From: Clostridiales bacterium UBA3705
Lineage (GTDB): Bacteria > Bacillota_A > Clostridia > Oscillospirales > Oscillospiraceae
Length of the DNA stretch: 6,732 nt
Reading direction: 5' to 3'
Assembly: GCA_002372735.1 (NCBI GenBank)
Contig: DFIE01000039.1
Location: 1-6,732 of the forward strand
This document shows positions 1 to 5,749 of the stretch, in pieces. How positions within the stretch are numbered: position 1 is the first letter of the stretch; every line of letters starts with the position of its first letter. Made by a program: the position numbers and the translations under genes. The notes under the pieces are model-generated. The model had not been told where the DNA came from, searched no databases, and was given only the letters and a program-made list of their open reading frames with translations.

Positions 1-275
1 TCCTGGTGGCCGGGGGTGTCCAGAATGTTGATGCAGAAGCCCTCGTACTGGAACTGCATCACCGAGGAGGTGACGGAGATGCCGCGCTGCTTTTCAATCT
101 CCATCCAGTCGGACACCGCGGCCCGGGCATTTTTTTTGCCCTTGACTGCGCCGGCCTGGGCAATGGCGCCGCCGTAGAGCAGGAATTTTTCGGTTAAGGT
201 GGTTTTGCCCGCGTCAGGGTGCGAGATAATCGCAAAGGTCCTGCGGCGGGAGATCTCTTCTTTCAGGCTGGGCAT
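1..275 (-). CDS. prfC: Peptide chain release factor 3 (RF3), N-terminal part, cut by window edge
   Basis: RF3 is the translational GTPase that recycles RF1/RF2 from the ribosome after peptide release. Only about 91 N-terminal residues are visible. They contain the Walker A/G1 loop SHPDAGKTT (18-26), the RF3-typical stretch [21 protein letters not shown] (in two blocks, about 45-65), the G2 switch [10 protein letters not shown] (66-75) and the G3 motif DTPGH (86-90). The combination [17 protein letters not shown] separates RF3 from EF-G and other GTPases. The ATG at 273-275 is preceded by GGAGG at good spacing and by a strong promoter at 312-340, so the start is well supported. It is transcribed divergently from folT. 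A run of eight A in the coding strand (about 130-137) is read in frame. The C-terminal part lies outside the window. Confidence 0.95.
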   Translation of the reverse strand, partial: MPSLKEEISRRRTFAIISHPDAGKTTLTEKFLLYGGAIAQAGAVKGKKNARAAVSDWMEIEKQRGISVTSSVMQFQYEGFCINILDTPGHQ

Positions 276-311
276 GGTGATCCTCCAAGTGTGTGTTCAA
301 AAATTCAACCT

Positions 312-340
312 ATTATAGCACACAGGCCAGTAGAACACAA
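312..340 (-). promoter_or_regulatory. Sigma-70/SigA-type promoter for prfC
   Basis: On the minus strand, -35 TTGTGT (335-340) and -10 TATAAT (312-317) are separated by exactly 17 bases. A TG dinucleotide one base upstream of the -10 makes it an extended -10 (TGTGCTATAAT). Predicted transcription start is near 305, giving a leader of about 30 bases with GGAGG before the prfC ATG. It mirrors the folT promoter at 386-414. Confidence 0.85.
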
Positions 341-385
341 GAGGAAATTTCAGCCCACAGCCGGCTGCGCCGTGGATTTTGCCTC

Positions 386-414
386 TTGTGTTCCGGGCCG
401 GTGTGTGCTATAAT
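386..414 (+). promoter_or_regulatory. Sigma-70/SigA-type promoter for the folT-folC operon
   Basis: -35 TTGTGT (386-391) and -10 TATAAT (409-414) have a 17-base spacer and an extended -10 (TGTGCTATAAT). The predicted start near 421 lies just before the riboswitch P1 stem at 428, as expected if the aptamer forms the 5' end of the transcript. Confidence 0.85.
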
Positions 415-427
415 CGAACCGGCCTGA

Positions 428-540
428 ACAGAGAGTAGACCTTGCGCGTCGGAGCTCCGGCTCCGGTAGTGCCGTCGGATGGGAGGTTGCCGGCGGACGA
501 AAGGGGCTTGCCCCGCGATGCGATGTCGCAGCCGCTCTGT
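428..540 (+). promoter_or_regulatory. Tetrahydrofolate (THF) riboswitch, class I aptamer
   Basis: This is an RNA aptamer that senses reduced folates and normally lowers expression of folate transport or synthesis genes. P1 is a perfect pair of ACAGAG (428-433) with CTCTGT (535-540). Family signatures are in order: GAGAGTAGA (431-439), GCGCGT (444-449), AGTGCC (468-473), the loop GGATGGGAGGTTG (477-489), GGACGAAA (495-502), a small hairpin GGGG-CTTG-CCCC (503-514) and the closing GTCGCAGCCGCTCTGT (525-540). The long-range pseudoknot can form: GGTTGC (485-490) pairs with GCAGCC (528-533) through six pairs including one G-U, where other members pair GGATG with CATCC. Unusual: a 16-base hairpin (450-465, CGGAGC-TCCG-GCTCCG) sits in the junction between P2 and P3. 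Its position before folT and folC fits the known regulon. Pairings were read by eye, not computed. Confidence 0.9.
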
Positions 541-555
541 CAATATCCCCGGCCC

Positions 556-582
556 TAACCTCCTCCTATGGAGGAATTTTTT
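556..582 (+). promoter_or_regulatory. Expression platform: hairpin masking the folT Shine-Dalgarno
   Basis: TCCTCC (561-566) pairs perfectly with GGAGGA (570-575) around a TAT loop. The GGAGG at 570-574 is the folT Shine-Dalgarno, 8 bases before the ATG at 583. The preceding TAACCTCCT (556-564) can instead pair with GGGAGGTTG (481-489) inside the aptamer, which would free the SD. Six T residues (577-582) follow the hairpin, so weak transcription termination is also conceivable. Translational control is the more likely mechanism because the hairpin buries the SD itself. Confidence 0.75.
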
Positions 583-1110
583 ATGTCCAAAGCCAAACGC
601 ATTGCCCTGGACGGGCTGCTTGCCGCAGTCTATTTTGCCCTGTCCTTTCTCACAATTCCCATTGGCGGGAACCTGCAGCTGCGGTTCACCTCCCTGGCCC
701 TGGTGGTGGCGGGGGTGCTTTTTGGCCCGCTGGACGGTGCTGCCGTGGGTCTGGTGGGGGAGAGCCTGTACCAGCTGATTCTCTTTGGCCCCAGCGCCAC
801 CACACCCATCTGGGTGCTGCCCCCGGTCATTCACGGCCTGGTGCTGGGCCTGCTTGCCAGGCTGTTGGGCCGCCAAATGCCGCTGGAGCGCCGTCCTGCA
901 GTGCTGTACGGGGTGTGCATGGGCTGCGCGGTGTTAAACTCTGTGCTCAACACTGCCGCCCTCTACGCCGACAGCAAGATTTTCGGCTACTACAGCCGTG
1001 AGCTGGTCTTTGGTGTGGCCCTGATCCGGCTGGCCATCGGCCTGGCCACCGGGGCAATCGTCACCTCTGTTGCCATCGCCCCCCTCCGGGCACTGAGAAG
1101 GAGAATGTAA
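583..1110 (+). CDS. folT: ECF transporter substrate-binding (S) component, probably folate-specific FolT
   Basis: This is a small hydrophobic integral membrane protein of 175 residues, the usual size for S components of energy-coupling factor transporters. Such proteins bind a vitamin and dock on a shared EcfA-A'-T module, which is not in this window. About six membrane segments are visible (roughly 6-25, 36-51, 55-70, 76-96, 106-127, 141-166). The family-like stretch LALVVAGVLFGPLDGAAVG lies near 38-56, a conserved-looking NTAALYADS at 123-131, and the protein ends in a basic tail RALRRRM. ATG 583 is chosen because GGAGG lies 8 bases upstream; an in-frame ATG at 568 lies inside the SD hairpin and has no SD of its own. 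Folate specificity is inferred from the THF riboswitch upstream and from folC, which starts four bases downstream. Sequence alone would not exclude another vitamin. Confidence 0.8.
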   Translation: MSKAKRIALDGLLAAVYFALSFLTIPIGGNLQLRFTSLALVVAGVLFGPLDGAAVGLVGESLYQLILFGPSATTPIWVLPPVIHGLVLGLLARLLGRQMPLERRPAVLYGVCMGCAVLNSVLNTAALYADSKIFGYYSRELVFGVALIRLAIGLATGAIVTSVAIAPLRALRRRM

Positions 1111-1114
1111 CGCT

Positions 1115-2404
1115 ATGACCTATCAGGAAGCTCTGCAATATATCCACGCTGTCTCCTGGACCGGCTCCCGCCCGGGGCTGGAGCGGATCACCCGGCTGCT
1201 GGCCCTGCTGGGCCATCCGGAGCGGCAGCTGCGCTATGTCCACATTGTGGGCACCAACGGCAAGGGCAGCACCGCGGCCATGACGGCCTCCGCCCTCACT
1301 GCCGCAGGGGTGCGCACCGGGATGTTCACCTCCCCCTATCTGCTGGACTTCCGGGAGCGGATGCAGATCGACGGGGAGATGATTCCGCCCGGGGAGCTGG
1401 CGGAGCTCACCGGCTTCGTCCGTCCCTTTGCCCAGTCCATGGCAGATCCGCCCACGGAGTTTGAGCTGATCACCGCCATTGCCCTTTGCTGGTTTGCCCG
1501 TCGGGAGTGCGGCATTGTGGTGCTGGAGGCCGGCATGGGGGGCGAGCTGGACGCCACCAACGCCATTCCCGCCCCGGAGATTGCTGTGTTTACCAACATT
1601 GGCCTGGACCACACTGAGTACCTGGGCAGCACTGTGGCGGCCATTGCCGAGACCAAGGCCGGGATTCTCAAGCCCGGCTGCCGGGCAGTGGCCTATCCCA
1701 CCGAGCCCCGGGCCCTGGCGGTGATTGCCGGCCGCTGCGCCAACATGAAGATTCCGCTCACCGTGGCAGACCCGGAACTGCTCACCCCGGTGTCTCACAG
1801 CCTGGAGGGCCAGCGCTTTCTGTGGCGCGGCGCACCCCTGGAGCTGCCCCTGCTGGGGGCCCACCAACGGGTTAACGCCGCTGTGGCCATCACTGTGCTA
1901 ACCCAGCTGGCGGACCTGGGCTGGCCTGTGGAAGAGGCACATATCCGGGCGGGGCTTGCCCGGGTACGCTGGCCCGGCCGGTTTGAGGTTTTGGGCCGCA
2001 GCCCGCTGTTCCTGCTGGACGGGGGGCACAACCCCCAGTGTATGCAGGCCCTGGAGCAGGCGGTGGCGGACTATCTGGGCAACCGGCGGCTGCTGGTCAT
2101 TACCGGGGTGCTGGCAGATAAAGACTATCACGCCATGTATGACCGCATGGGCCCCCAGGCAGCCTGCTTCTTCACGCTCACGCCCCCCAACCCCCGGGCC
2201 CTCTCTGCGGGGGAGCTGGCGCAGTGGCTCAGCCGTTACGGCAAGCCGGTCACGGTCTGCCCCGATCCCGCCCGGGCGGTAGCCCAGGCCCTGGCCCAGG
2301 CCGGGCCGGAGGATGCCATTGTCTGCTACGGCAGTTTGTACCTGGCCGCCGATCTGCGCCGGGCGTATCTGGAGGCGGCAGGCAGCCCTGCGCCCCGGCA
2401 ATAA
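1115..2404 (+). CDS. folC: Folylpolyglutamate synthase / dihydrofolate synthase
   Basis: This cytoplasmic ATP-dependent Mur-ligase-family enzyme adds glutamate to folates, keeping them in the cell and making them good cofactors; many bacterial forms also make dihydrofolate from dihydropteroate. At 429 residues it is the usual length. Motifs in order: P-loop GTNGKGS (46-52), TSPYLLDFRERM (72-83), LEAGMGGELDATN (137-149), NIGLDHTEYLG (161-171), ETKAGILK (179-186; K181 aligns with the carbamylated lysine of the family), HQRVNAA (250-256), RWPGRFE (285-291) and LDGGHNP (301-307) at the start of the C-terminal domain. All expected catalytic motifs are present. AAGGAG at 1098-1103, inside the end of folT, serves as SD. 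The four-base gap to folT implies one transcript under the THF riboswitch. Whether dihydrofolate synthase activity is retained cannot be read from these motifs. Confidence 0.96.
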   Translation: MTYQEALQYIHAVSWTGSRPGLERITRLLALLGHPERQLRYVHIVGTNGKGSTAAMTASALTAAGVRTGMFTSPYLLDFRERMQIDGEMIPPGELAELTGFVRPFAQSMADPPTEFELITAIALCWFARRECGIVVLEAGMGGELDATNAIPAPEIAVFTNIGLDHTEYLGSTVAAIAETKAGILKPGCRAVAYPTEPRALAVIAGRCANMKIPLTVADPELLTPVSHSLEGQRFLWRGAPLELPLLGAHQRVNAAVAITVLTQLADLGWPVEEAHIRAGLARVRWPGRFEVLGRSPLFLLDGGHNPQCMQALEQAVADYLGNRRLLVITGVLADKDYHAMYDRMGPQAACFFTLTPPNPRALSAGELAQWLSRYGKPVTVCPDPARAVAQALAQAGPEDAIVCYGSLYLAADLRRAYLEAAGSPAPRQ

Positions 2405-2452
2405 AACACCGTTCCCTCCCGGTTCAGTCTGAACCGGGAGGGAACGGTGTTT
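2404..2452. terminator. Perfect 23-bp hairpin between convergent genes, likely bidirectional terminator
   Basis: Bases 2404-2426 pair without mismatch to 2430-2452, leaving a three-base loop. The stem starts AAACACCGTTCCC and its base gives a short T run on each strand (TTT on plus, TTTT on minus). It begins at the last base of the folC stop codon and lies 48 bases past the stop of the minus-strand gene at 2500. Position and symmetry fit termination of both converging transcripts. The T tracts are short, so efficiency is uncertain. The remaining bases to 2499 hold nothing else I can recognise. Confidence 0.85.
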
Positions 2453-2499
2453 GCCGTTTATGCAGGGGGCAGGTTGGACGGCCCGCCGCAATTCCGGCG

Positions 2500-3042
2500 C
2501 TAATATTCTTCTTCTGTTTTCTTCTTCCGCGTCCTTCTTTTTTTCACGGGCACCCGGCCGGGCAGCCCCACGGTGTTTGGGACTTCAAGGGCCTCGGGGC
2601 CCCAGTGGACCTTGGTGTTGGTGCCCAGCATGGGGTAATACAGCTCCCACATGGCGCGGTACAGATCCACCGGCATATCCGCCGACTGGAGCACAATCCC
2701 CTTTTCTCGAAAGCGCATCACCAGCCGGAACAGCACACCCAGGTTCCGGGTAAACCGGGTGATGGACTCGGCCAGTAGCACCTCCGCGTCAAAGGGGAAG
2801 TTCTCGCTCATCTCGCTCAGCCTCACGCTGGATTCGTAGTCAGTGCCGTCCATCAGCATGGAATCCACAATCTCCAACCCGAAGGCGTTGCAGTAAACCT
2901 CCATGTTTGCCTCCTGCAGCTCCGGCGTCATGGCGGAATAGGGATTGTATGCCGGGTCACGGCGCAGAAAAAGTACCGTCCTTCTGCGGGGGCCGGGCCG
3001 GGGCTTGAGGAACCAGCTATCGATGGGATCGAGGTTCAGCAT
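2500..3042 (-). CDS. Small serine-recombinase-like protein with degenerate active site
   Basis: This 180-residue protein has residues 22-123 resembling the catalytic domain of resolvase/invertase recombinases. It has a first strand TVLFLRRD (22-29), a helix ending MEVYCNAFGLEIVDSMLMDG (47-66; compare the family pattern of helix, cysteine-rich turn and acidic DG), LLAESITRFTRN (89-100) matching the family LDRLxRx, and a following helix LGVLFRLVMRFREKGIVLQS (101-120). R27 and R96/R99 line up with catalytic arginines, but D29 stands where the nucleophilic serine should be. There is no recognisable DNA-binding domain; the tail instead is strongly basic (KKRRTRKKK, 167-175) followed by EEEY. The ATG lies 26 bases inside the antiporter gene; an AAGGAG is 13 bases upstream, longer than ideal, and an in-frame stop closes the frame just before. 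The family call is by eye and moderate. If correct, the protein is probably not an active recombinase, and its role is unknown. Confidence 0.6.
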   Translation of the reverse strand: MLNLDPIDSWFLKPRPGPRRRTVLFLRRDPAYNPYSAMTPELQEANMEVYCNAFGLEIVDSMLMDGTDYESSVRLSEMSENFPFDAEVLLAESITRFTRNLGVLFRLVMRFREKGIVLQSADMPVDLYRAMWELYYPMLGTNTKVHWGPEALEVPNTVGLPGRVPVKKRRTRKKKTEEEY

Positions 3043-4303
3043 GAACGGGGTTCAACTCCTTGCTGTGGATTTCGCCGGCCTTGGTCAGCGCGATTTTGGT
3101 CAGCAGCGGGCCCACCAGCTCATAAATCAGCACGGAAAAGAGCACGATGCTGCGGATGATGGCGCCCTCAGCGCCAAGCTCTTCCGCTACGGTAATGGAC
3201 ATGCCCAAGGCCACGCCGGCTTGGGGCAGCAGGGTGATGCCCAACCATTTCTGGATGGTGGGGGAGCAGTGCACCAGCTTGGAGCTGAACCGCGCGCCCA
3301 GAATCTTGCCCGCAGAGCGGAAGACGATGTACACAATGCCTGCCAGCACCACCGCACCCTGGGCAAAGACAGACAGATCCAGCTCTGCACCGCTGATGAC
3401 AAAGAACAGCACAAACAGGGGAGCGGTCCAGCGATCGGTTTTGGCCATCAGCTCTTCAGAGCTGGGGCAGATATTGCAGAACACCGTGCCCAGCATCATG
3501 CACACCAGCAGGGAGGAGAAGCCAATCTCCACCTCGGTGCCGGGAAATTTGATTTCCACCATAGACAGGGACACCGCAATAATTACAAATGTAATGGCCA
3601 CACAGAGCCGCTTGCTTCTGGAGTGGAAGAACCGCTCCAGCAGGGTGTAAACCAGGCCCAGGGCCGAGCCCAGCAGGAAGGAGGCAATTACCTCCAGCAG
3701 GGGATTGAGCAACACGCTGATTACGCTGATCCCGCCGCCGCCGGACAGGCTCTTGGCAATGCCGAAGCTGATGGCAAAGACGATCAGGCCCACGGCGTCG
3801 TCCAGGGCCACGATGGGCAGCAGAATATCCACCAGGGGGCCCTTGGCCTTGTACTGGTTTACCACCATCAACGTGGCGGCAGGGGCAGTGGCGGCGGCCA
3901 CAGCGCCCAGGGTAATGGCCACGGGGACGGTGATTTTGTCCGGCAGGATCAGGTGCAGCACCAGCAGCGCCGCATCTACAAAGACAGTGGCAGACAGAGC
4001 CTGGATCACCGCCACCACTGTTGCCTGGCGGCCGATGGCCTTCAGCTGGCAGAGCCGGAACTCATTGCCGATGGCAAAGGCGATAAAGCCCAGGGCTACC
4101 TCGGAGATGGGCTTCAGTCGTTCCACCTGGTCCATGGTCTGGAAGCCCACGCCGTGGCTCCCCAGCCGGCCCAGCAGGAAGGGGCCGATCAGCAGACCTG
4201 CCACCAGATAGCCGGTAACGGCAGGCAGCTTCAGCACCTTGGCAAGACGTGACATCAAAAGACCCGCCAGCAGCGACACTGCGACGGTCATTAACAGTTC
4301 CAT
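3017..4303 (-). CDS. Cation:proton antiporter, CPA2 family (Na+/H+ or K+/H+ exchanger)
   Basis: This is a polytopic membrane protein of 428 residues with about 12 to 13 hydrophobic segments. The first contains the family pattern LKLPAVTGYLVAGLLIGP (24-41). AATAPAATLMVV (137-148) followed by LPIVALDDAVGLIVF (162-176) corresponds to the unwound-helix and ion-binding segments; D168/D169 are the probable cation/proton-carrying carboxylates. LPQAGVALG (359-367) is another typical CPA2 segment. The chain ends soon after the last membrane segment (HSKELNPVHAEPRSHR), so it lacks the cytosolic nucleotide-binding RCK/KTN domain of full Kef and some Kha proteins. ATG 4303 is chosen because AAGGTG lies just upstream and the family N-terminus begins there; the same frame runs open for 64 more codons through the upstream spacer into upp. 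The ion specificity cannot be told from sequence. Confidence 0.9.
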   Translation of the reverse strand: MELLMTVAVSLLAGLLMSRLAKVLKLPAVTGYLVAGLLIGPFLLGRLGSHGVGFQTMDQVERLKPISEVALGFIAFAIGNEFRLCQLKAIGRQATVVAVIQALSATVFVDAALLVLHLILPDKITVPVAITLGAVAAATAPAATLMVVNQYKAKGPLVDILLPIVALDDAVGLIVFAISFGIAKSLSGGGGISVISVLLNPLLEVIASFLLGSALGLVYTLLERFFHSRSKRLCVAITFVIIAVSLSMVEIKFPGTEVEIGFSSLLVCMMLGTVFCNICPSSEELMAKTDRWTAPLFVLFFVISGAELDLSVFAQGAVVLAGIVYIVFRSAGKILGARFSSKLVHCSPTIQKWLGITLLPQAGVALGMSITVAEELGAEGAIIRSIVLFSVLIYELVGPLLTKIALTKAGEIHSKELNPVHAEPRSHR

Positions 4304-4346
4304 AGAAATAACACCTTCGATTGCTACAATATTGATTCCGTCCGCA

Positions 4347-4378
4347 CCATGGCCGCCCCCATACGGAGGCGGCCATGG
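4347..4378 (-). other. Strong 14-bp stem-loop in the upp-antiporter spacer
   Basis: CCATGGCCGCCTCC pairs with GGGGGCGGCCATGG around a GTAT tetraloop on the minus strand; all 14 pairs form, one as T-G. It sits 25 bases after the upp stop and about 43 bases before the antiporter start. No T run follows it, so it does not look like a standard intrinsic terminator. It could be an mRNA stabiliser or processing site that sets different levels of upp and antiporter mRNA, or a member of a dispersed repeat. No convincing promoter was found in this spacer. Confidence 0.7.
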
Positions 4379-4403
4379 GCGGGTATTCGGTTTTGGGTCC
4401 GGC

Positions 4404-5036
4404 TTATTTGGTGCCGAAAATCCGGTCGCCGGCATCGCCCAGACCGGGGACGATATAAGCGTTCTCATTGAGCCGCTCGTCCACCGCGGCCACAAACAGA
4501 TCCACGTCGGGATGGTCCTTGCGGATCACCGCCACGCCCTCGGGAGCGGCAATGATGTCCATCAGGATGATGTTTTTGCAGCCGTATTTTTCCTTCAGCA
4601 GGGAGATGGCAGCAGAGGCACTGCCGCCGGTGGCCAGCATGGGATCCACCACAAAGACCTGCCGCTCAGAGATGTCAGGGGGCATCTTGCAGTAATATTC
4701 CACCGGCAGATGGGTTTCAGGGTCACGGTACAGGCCAATGTGACCCACCTTTGCAGAGGGGATCATATCGATCATGGCGTCCACCATACCCAGACCTGCC
4801 CGCAGGATGGGCACGATGGCCAGCTTCTTACCGGCCAGAGCGCGCACGGTGGCGGTGCCGATGGGGGTTTCAATCTCCACCTCATGGGTAGGGAGATTCC
4901 GTGTGGCCTCGTAGCACATCAGGGCGGCGATCTCTCCCACCAGCTCGCGGAATTCCTTGACGCCGGTGTTCTTGTCCCGCAGCAGAGACAGCTTGTGCTG
5001 AATCAGGGGATGCTCCAATACATGTAATGAACCCAT
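4404..5036 (-). CDS. upp: Uracil phosphoribosyltransferase
   Basis: This cytoplasmic pyrimidine-salvage enzyme makes UMP and pyrophosphate from uracil and PRPP. The 210 residues match the usual length. It opens with the family N-terminus [18 protein letters not shown] (4-21), then [13 protein letters not shown] (76-88), the PRPP-binding loop [12 protein letters not shown] (129-140) and the uracil-binding C-terminus [21 protein letters not shown] (given as two blocks, 190-199 and 200-210). Two ATGs are possible. I chose 5036 because AAGGAG lies 7 bases upstream; the ATG at 5042 overlaps the tsaB stop as ATGA but leaves only one base after the SD. It follows tsaB by two bases, with no room for its own promoter, so it is probably translated from the tsaE-tsaB message. 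No key residue is missing. Confidence 0.97.
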   Translation of the reverse strand: MGSLHVLEHPLIQHKLSLLRDKNTGVKEFRELVGEIAALMCYEATRNLPTHEVEIETPIGTATVRALAGKKLAIVPILRAGLGMVDAMIDMIPSAKVGHIGLYRDPETHLPVEYYCKMPPDISERQVFVVDPMLATGGSASAAISLLKEKYGCKNIILMDIIAAPEGVAVIRKDHPDVDLFVAAVDERLNENAYIVPGLGDAGDRIFGTK

Positions 5037-5038
5037 AC

Positions 5039-5749
5039 TCATTCTCCTTTTTTTGATAGTTTTGCCAGGCGTTCTCGTTCCGCCTGTGACAGACGCAGAT
5101 AATTGGGAACTGCTGCCCCGGCGCTGCCGCTCTCCCCACGCCCATAGGCAGCCCAGGCGGCAAGTGCCACGCCGGAGGCCCGCTGCTGGCGCAGGTGCTC
5201 CGGCAGCAGCCGCAGCCCCGGCAGGGCAGGTGACAGGGTGGTGTGGGCCAGCACCGCGCCGTCACCGGTGAGATACACCGGCAGCGCCTGCGCTTGCAGC
5301 TCCCGGCCCAGCTCCTCCAGACTGATGGCCCGGTCAGGGCAGAGCCTTGTCAGCTCGCCGGCCTGCACCCGGAACAGGGCGTTGTACACCTGATTGCGCC
5401 GGGCGTCCATGCAGGGGCAGAGGATGCCCTCCAGCTGGGTATGGCAGCGGGCCATCGCTTCCAGGGTGGAAACCGGCAGTGCCGGCAGCTCCAGCCCCCA
5501 GCAAAGCCCCTTGGCGGCCGCCGCACCGATGCGCACCCCGGTAAAGCTGCCGGGGCCGTTGGCCCAGGCCACATGGGTGACGTCGGCAGGGGTGCGGTCG
5601 CAGTTGGCCAGCAGGTCGGCGGCCAGCTTCATCGCGGTGCGGCTGTGGGTCTGGCCGCTGTTCTGGTAGTATTCGGCAAGCAGGCGGCCGTCCTCCAGGG
5701 CGGCCACAGACACGGCCTTGGCCGAGGTTTCAAAGGCGAAAATCAGCAC
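5039..5749 (-). CDS. tsaB: tRNA threonylcarbamoyladenosine biosynthesis protein TsaB (YeaZ)
   Basis: TsaB is the inactive ASKHA-fold paralogue that dimerises with TsaD and, with TsaE, transfers threonylcarbamoyl to A37 of ANN-decoding tRNAs. The 236 residues include the N-terminal [13 protein letters not shown] (4-16), [10 protein letters not shown] (31-40), the hallmark [11 protein letters not shown] (65-75), [14 protein letters not shown] (113-126) and the C-terminal [14 protein letters not shown] (215-228), all typical of the family. The start is GTG at 5747-5749, with AAGGAGG eight bases upstream. The gene overlaps the end of tsaE by 20 bases, which suggests translational coupling. The partner gene tsaD and the rimI often seen next to tsaB are not here; upp follows instead. 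Confidence 0.95.
   Translation of the reverse strand: MLIFAFETSAKAVSVAALEDGRLLAEYYQNSGQTHSRTAMKLAADLLANCDRTPADVTHVAWANGPGSFTGVRIGAAAAKGLCWGLELPALPVSTLEAMARCHTQLEGILCPCMDARRNQVYNALFRVQAGELTRLCPDRAISLEELGRELQAQALPVYLTGDGAVLAHTTLSPALPGLRLLPEHLRQQRASGVALAAWAAYGRGESGSAGAAVPNYLRLSQAERERLAKLSKKGE

Larger units (their letters stand above)
312..414. repeat. Inverted repeat made of two divergent promoters
   Basis: The left arm (312-344) and right arm (382-414) are 33 bases each and inverted relative to one another. Read 5' to 3' on its own strand, each is CCTCTTGTGTTC, then 8 unmatched bases, then TGTGTGCTATAAT or its close equivalent. By hand count 25 of 33 positions match, and all mismatches lie in the spacer between -35 and -10. 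The matching extends beyond the core hexamers (CCTC before the -35, TC after it, TGTGC before the -10). Between the arms, CAGCCGGCTG (358-367) is a perfect palindrome centred almost on the symmetry axis. Both promoters point outward, so the middle is not expected to be transcribed; the symmetry therefore acts at DNA level, if at all. Confidence 0.8.

Noticed and set aside
130..137. Run of eight A in the prfC coding strand as a programmed frameshift site
   Set aside because: The reading frame is continuous and homologous on both sides, encoding K-K-N in the expected place; no alternative frame is needed.
312..414. Inverted repeat as an invertible promoter switch
   Set aside because: The arms contain the promoters themselves and point outward, so inverting the middle would not change transcription. 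The recombinase-like protein also seems catalytically impaired and lies 2 kb away.
568..582. Earlier in-frame ATG for folT adding MEEFF
   Set aside because: It overlaps the Shine-Dalgarno and the loop of the masking hairpin, and no SD precedes it.
313..876. Minus-strand open frame (187 codons) across the riboswitch and folT
   Set aside because: It runs through two promoters, the aptamer and the folT start, and its product is low-complexity H/Q/G-rich.
1061..1867. Minus-strand open frame (268 codons) opposite folC
   Set aside because: No domain or SD is seen, and it lies entirely across folC motifs that are intact; it is a GC-driven shadow frame.
2945..4252. Long plus-strand open frame (435 codons) opposite the antiporter
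   Set aside because: Its product is low-complexity, rich in H, Q and G, with no recognisable domain. It is the antisense shadow of a clear membrane transporter gene in GC-rich DNA.
4347..4378. Stem-loop as an ordinary intrinsic terminator of upp
   Set aside because: No T run follows the stem on the minus strand; I kept it as a stem-loop of unknown function.
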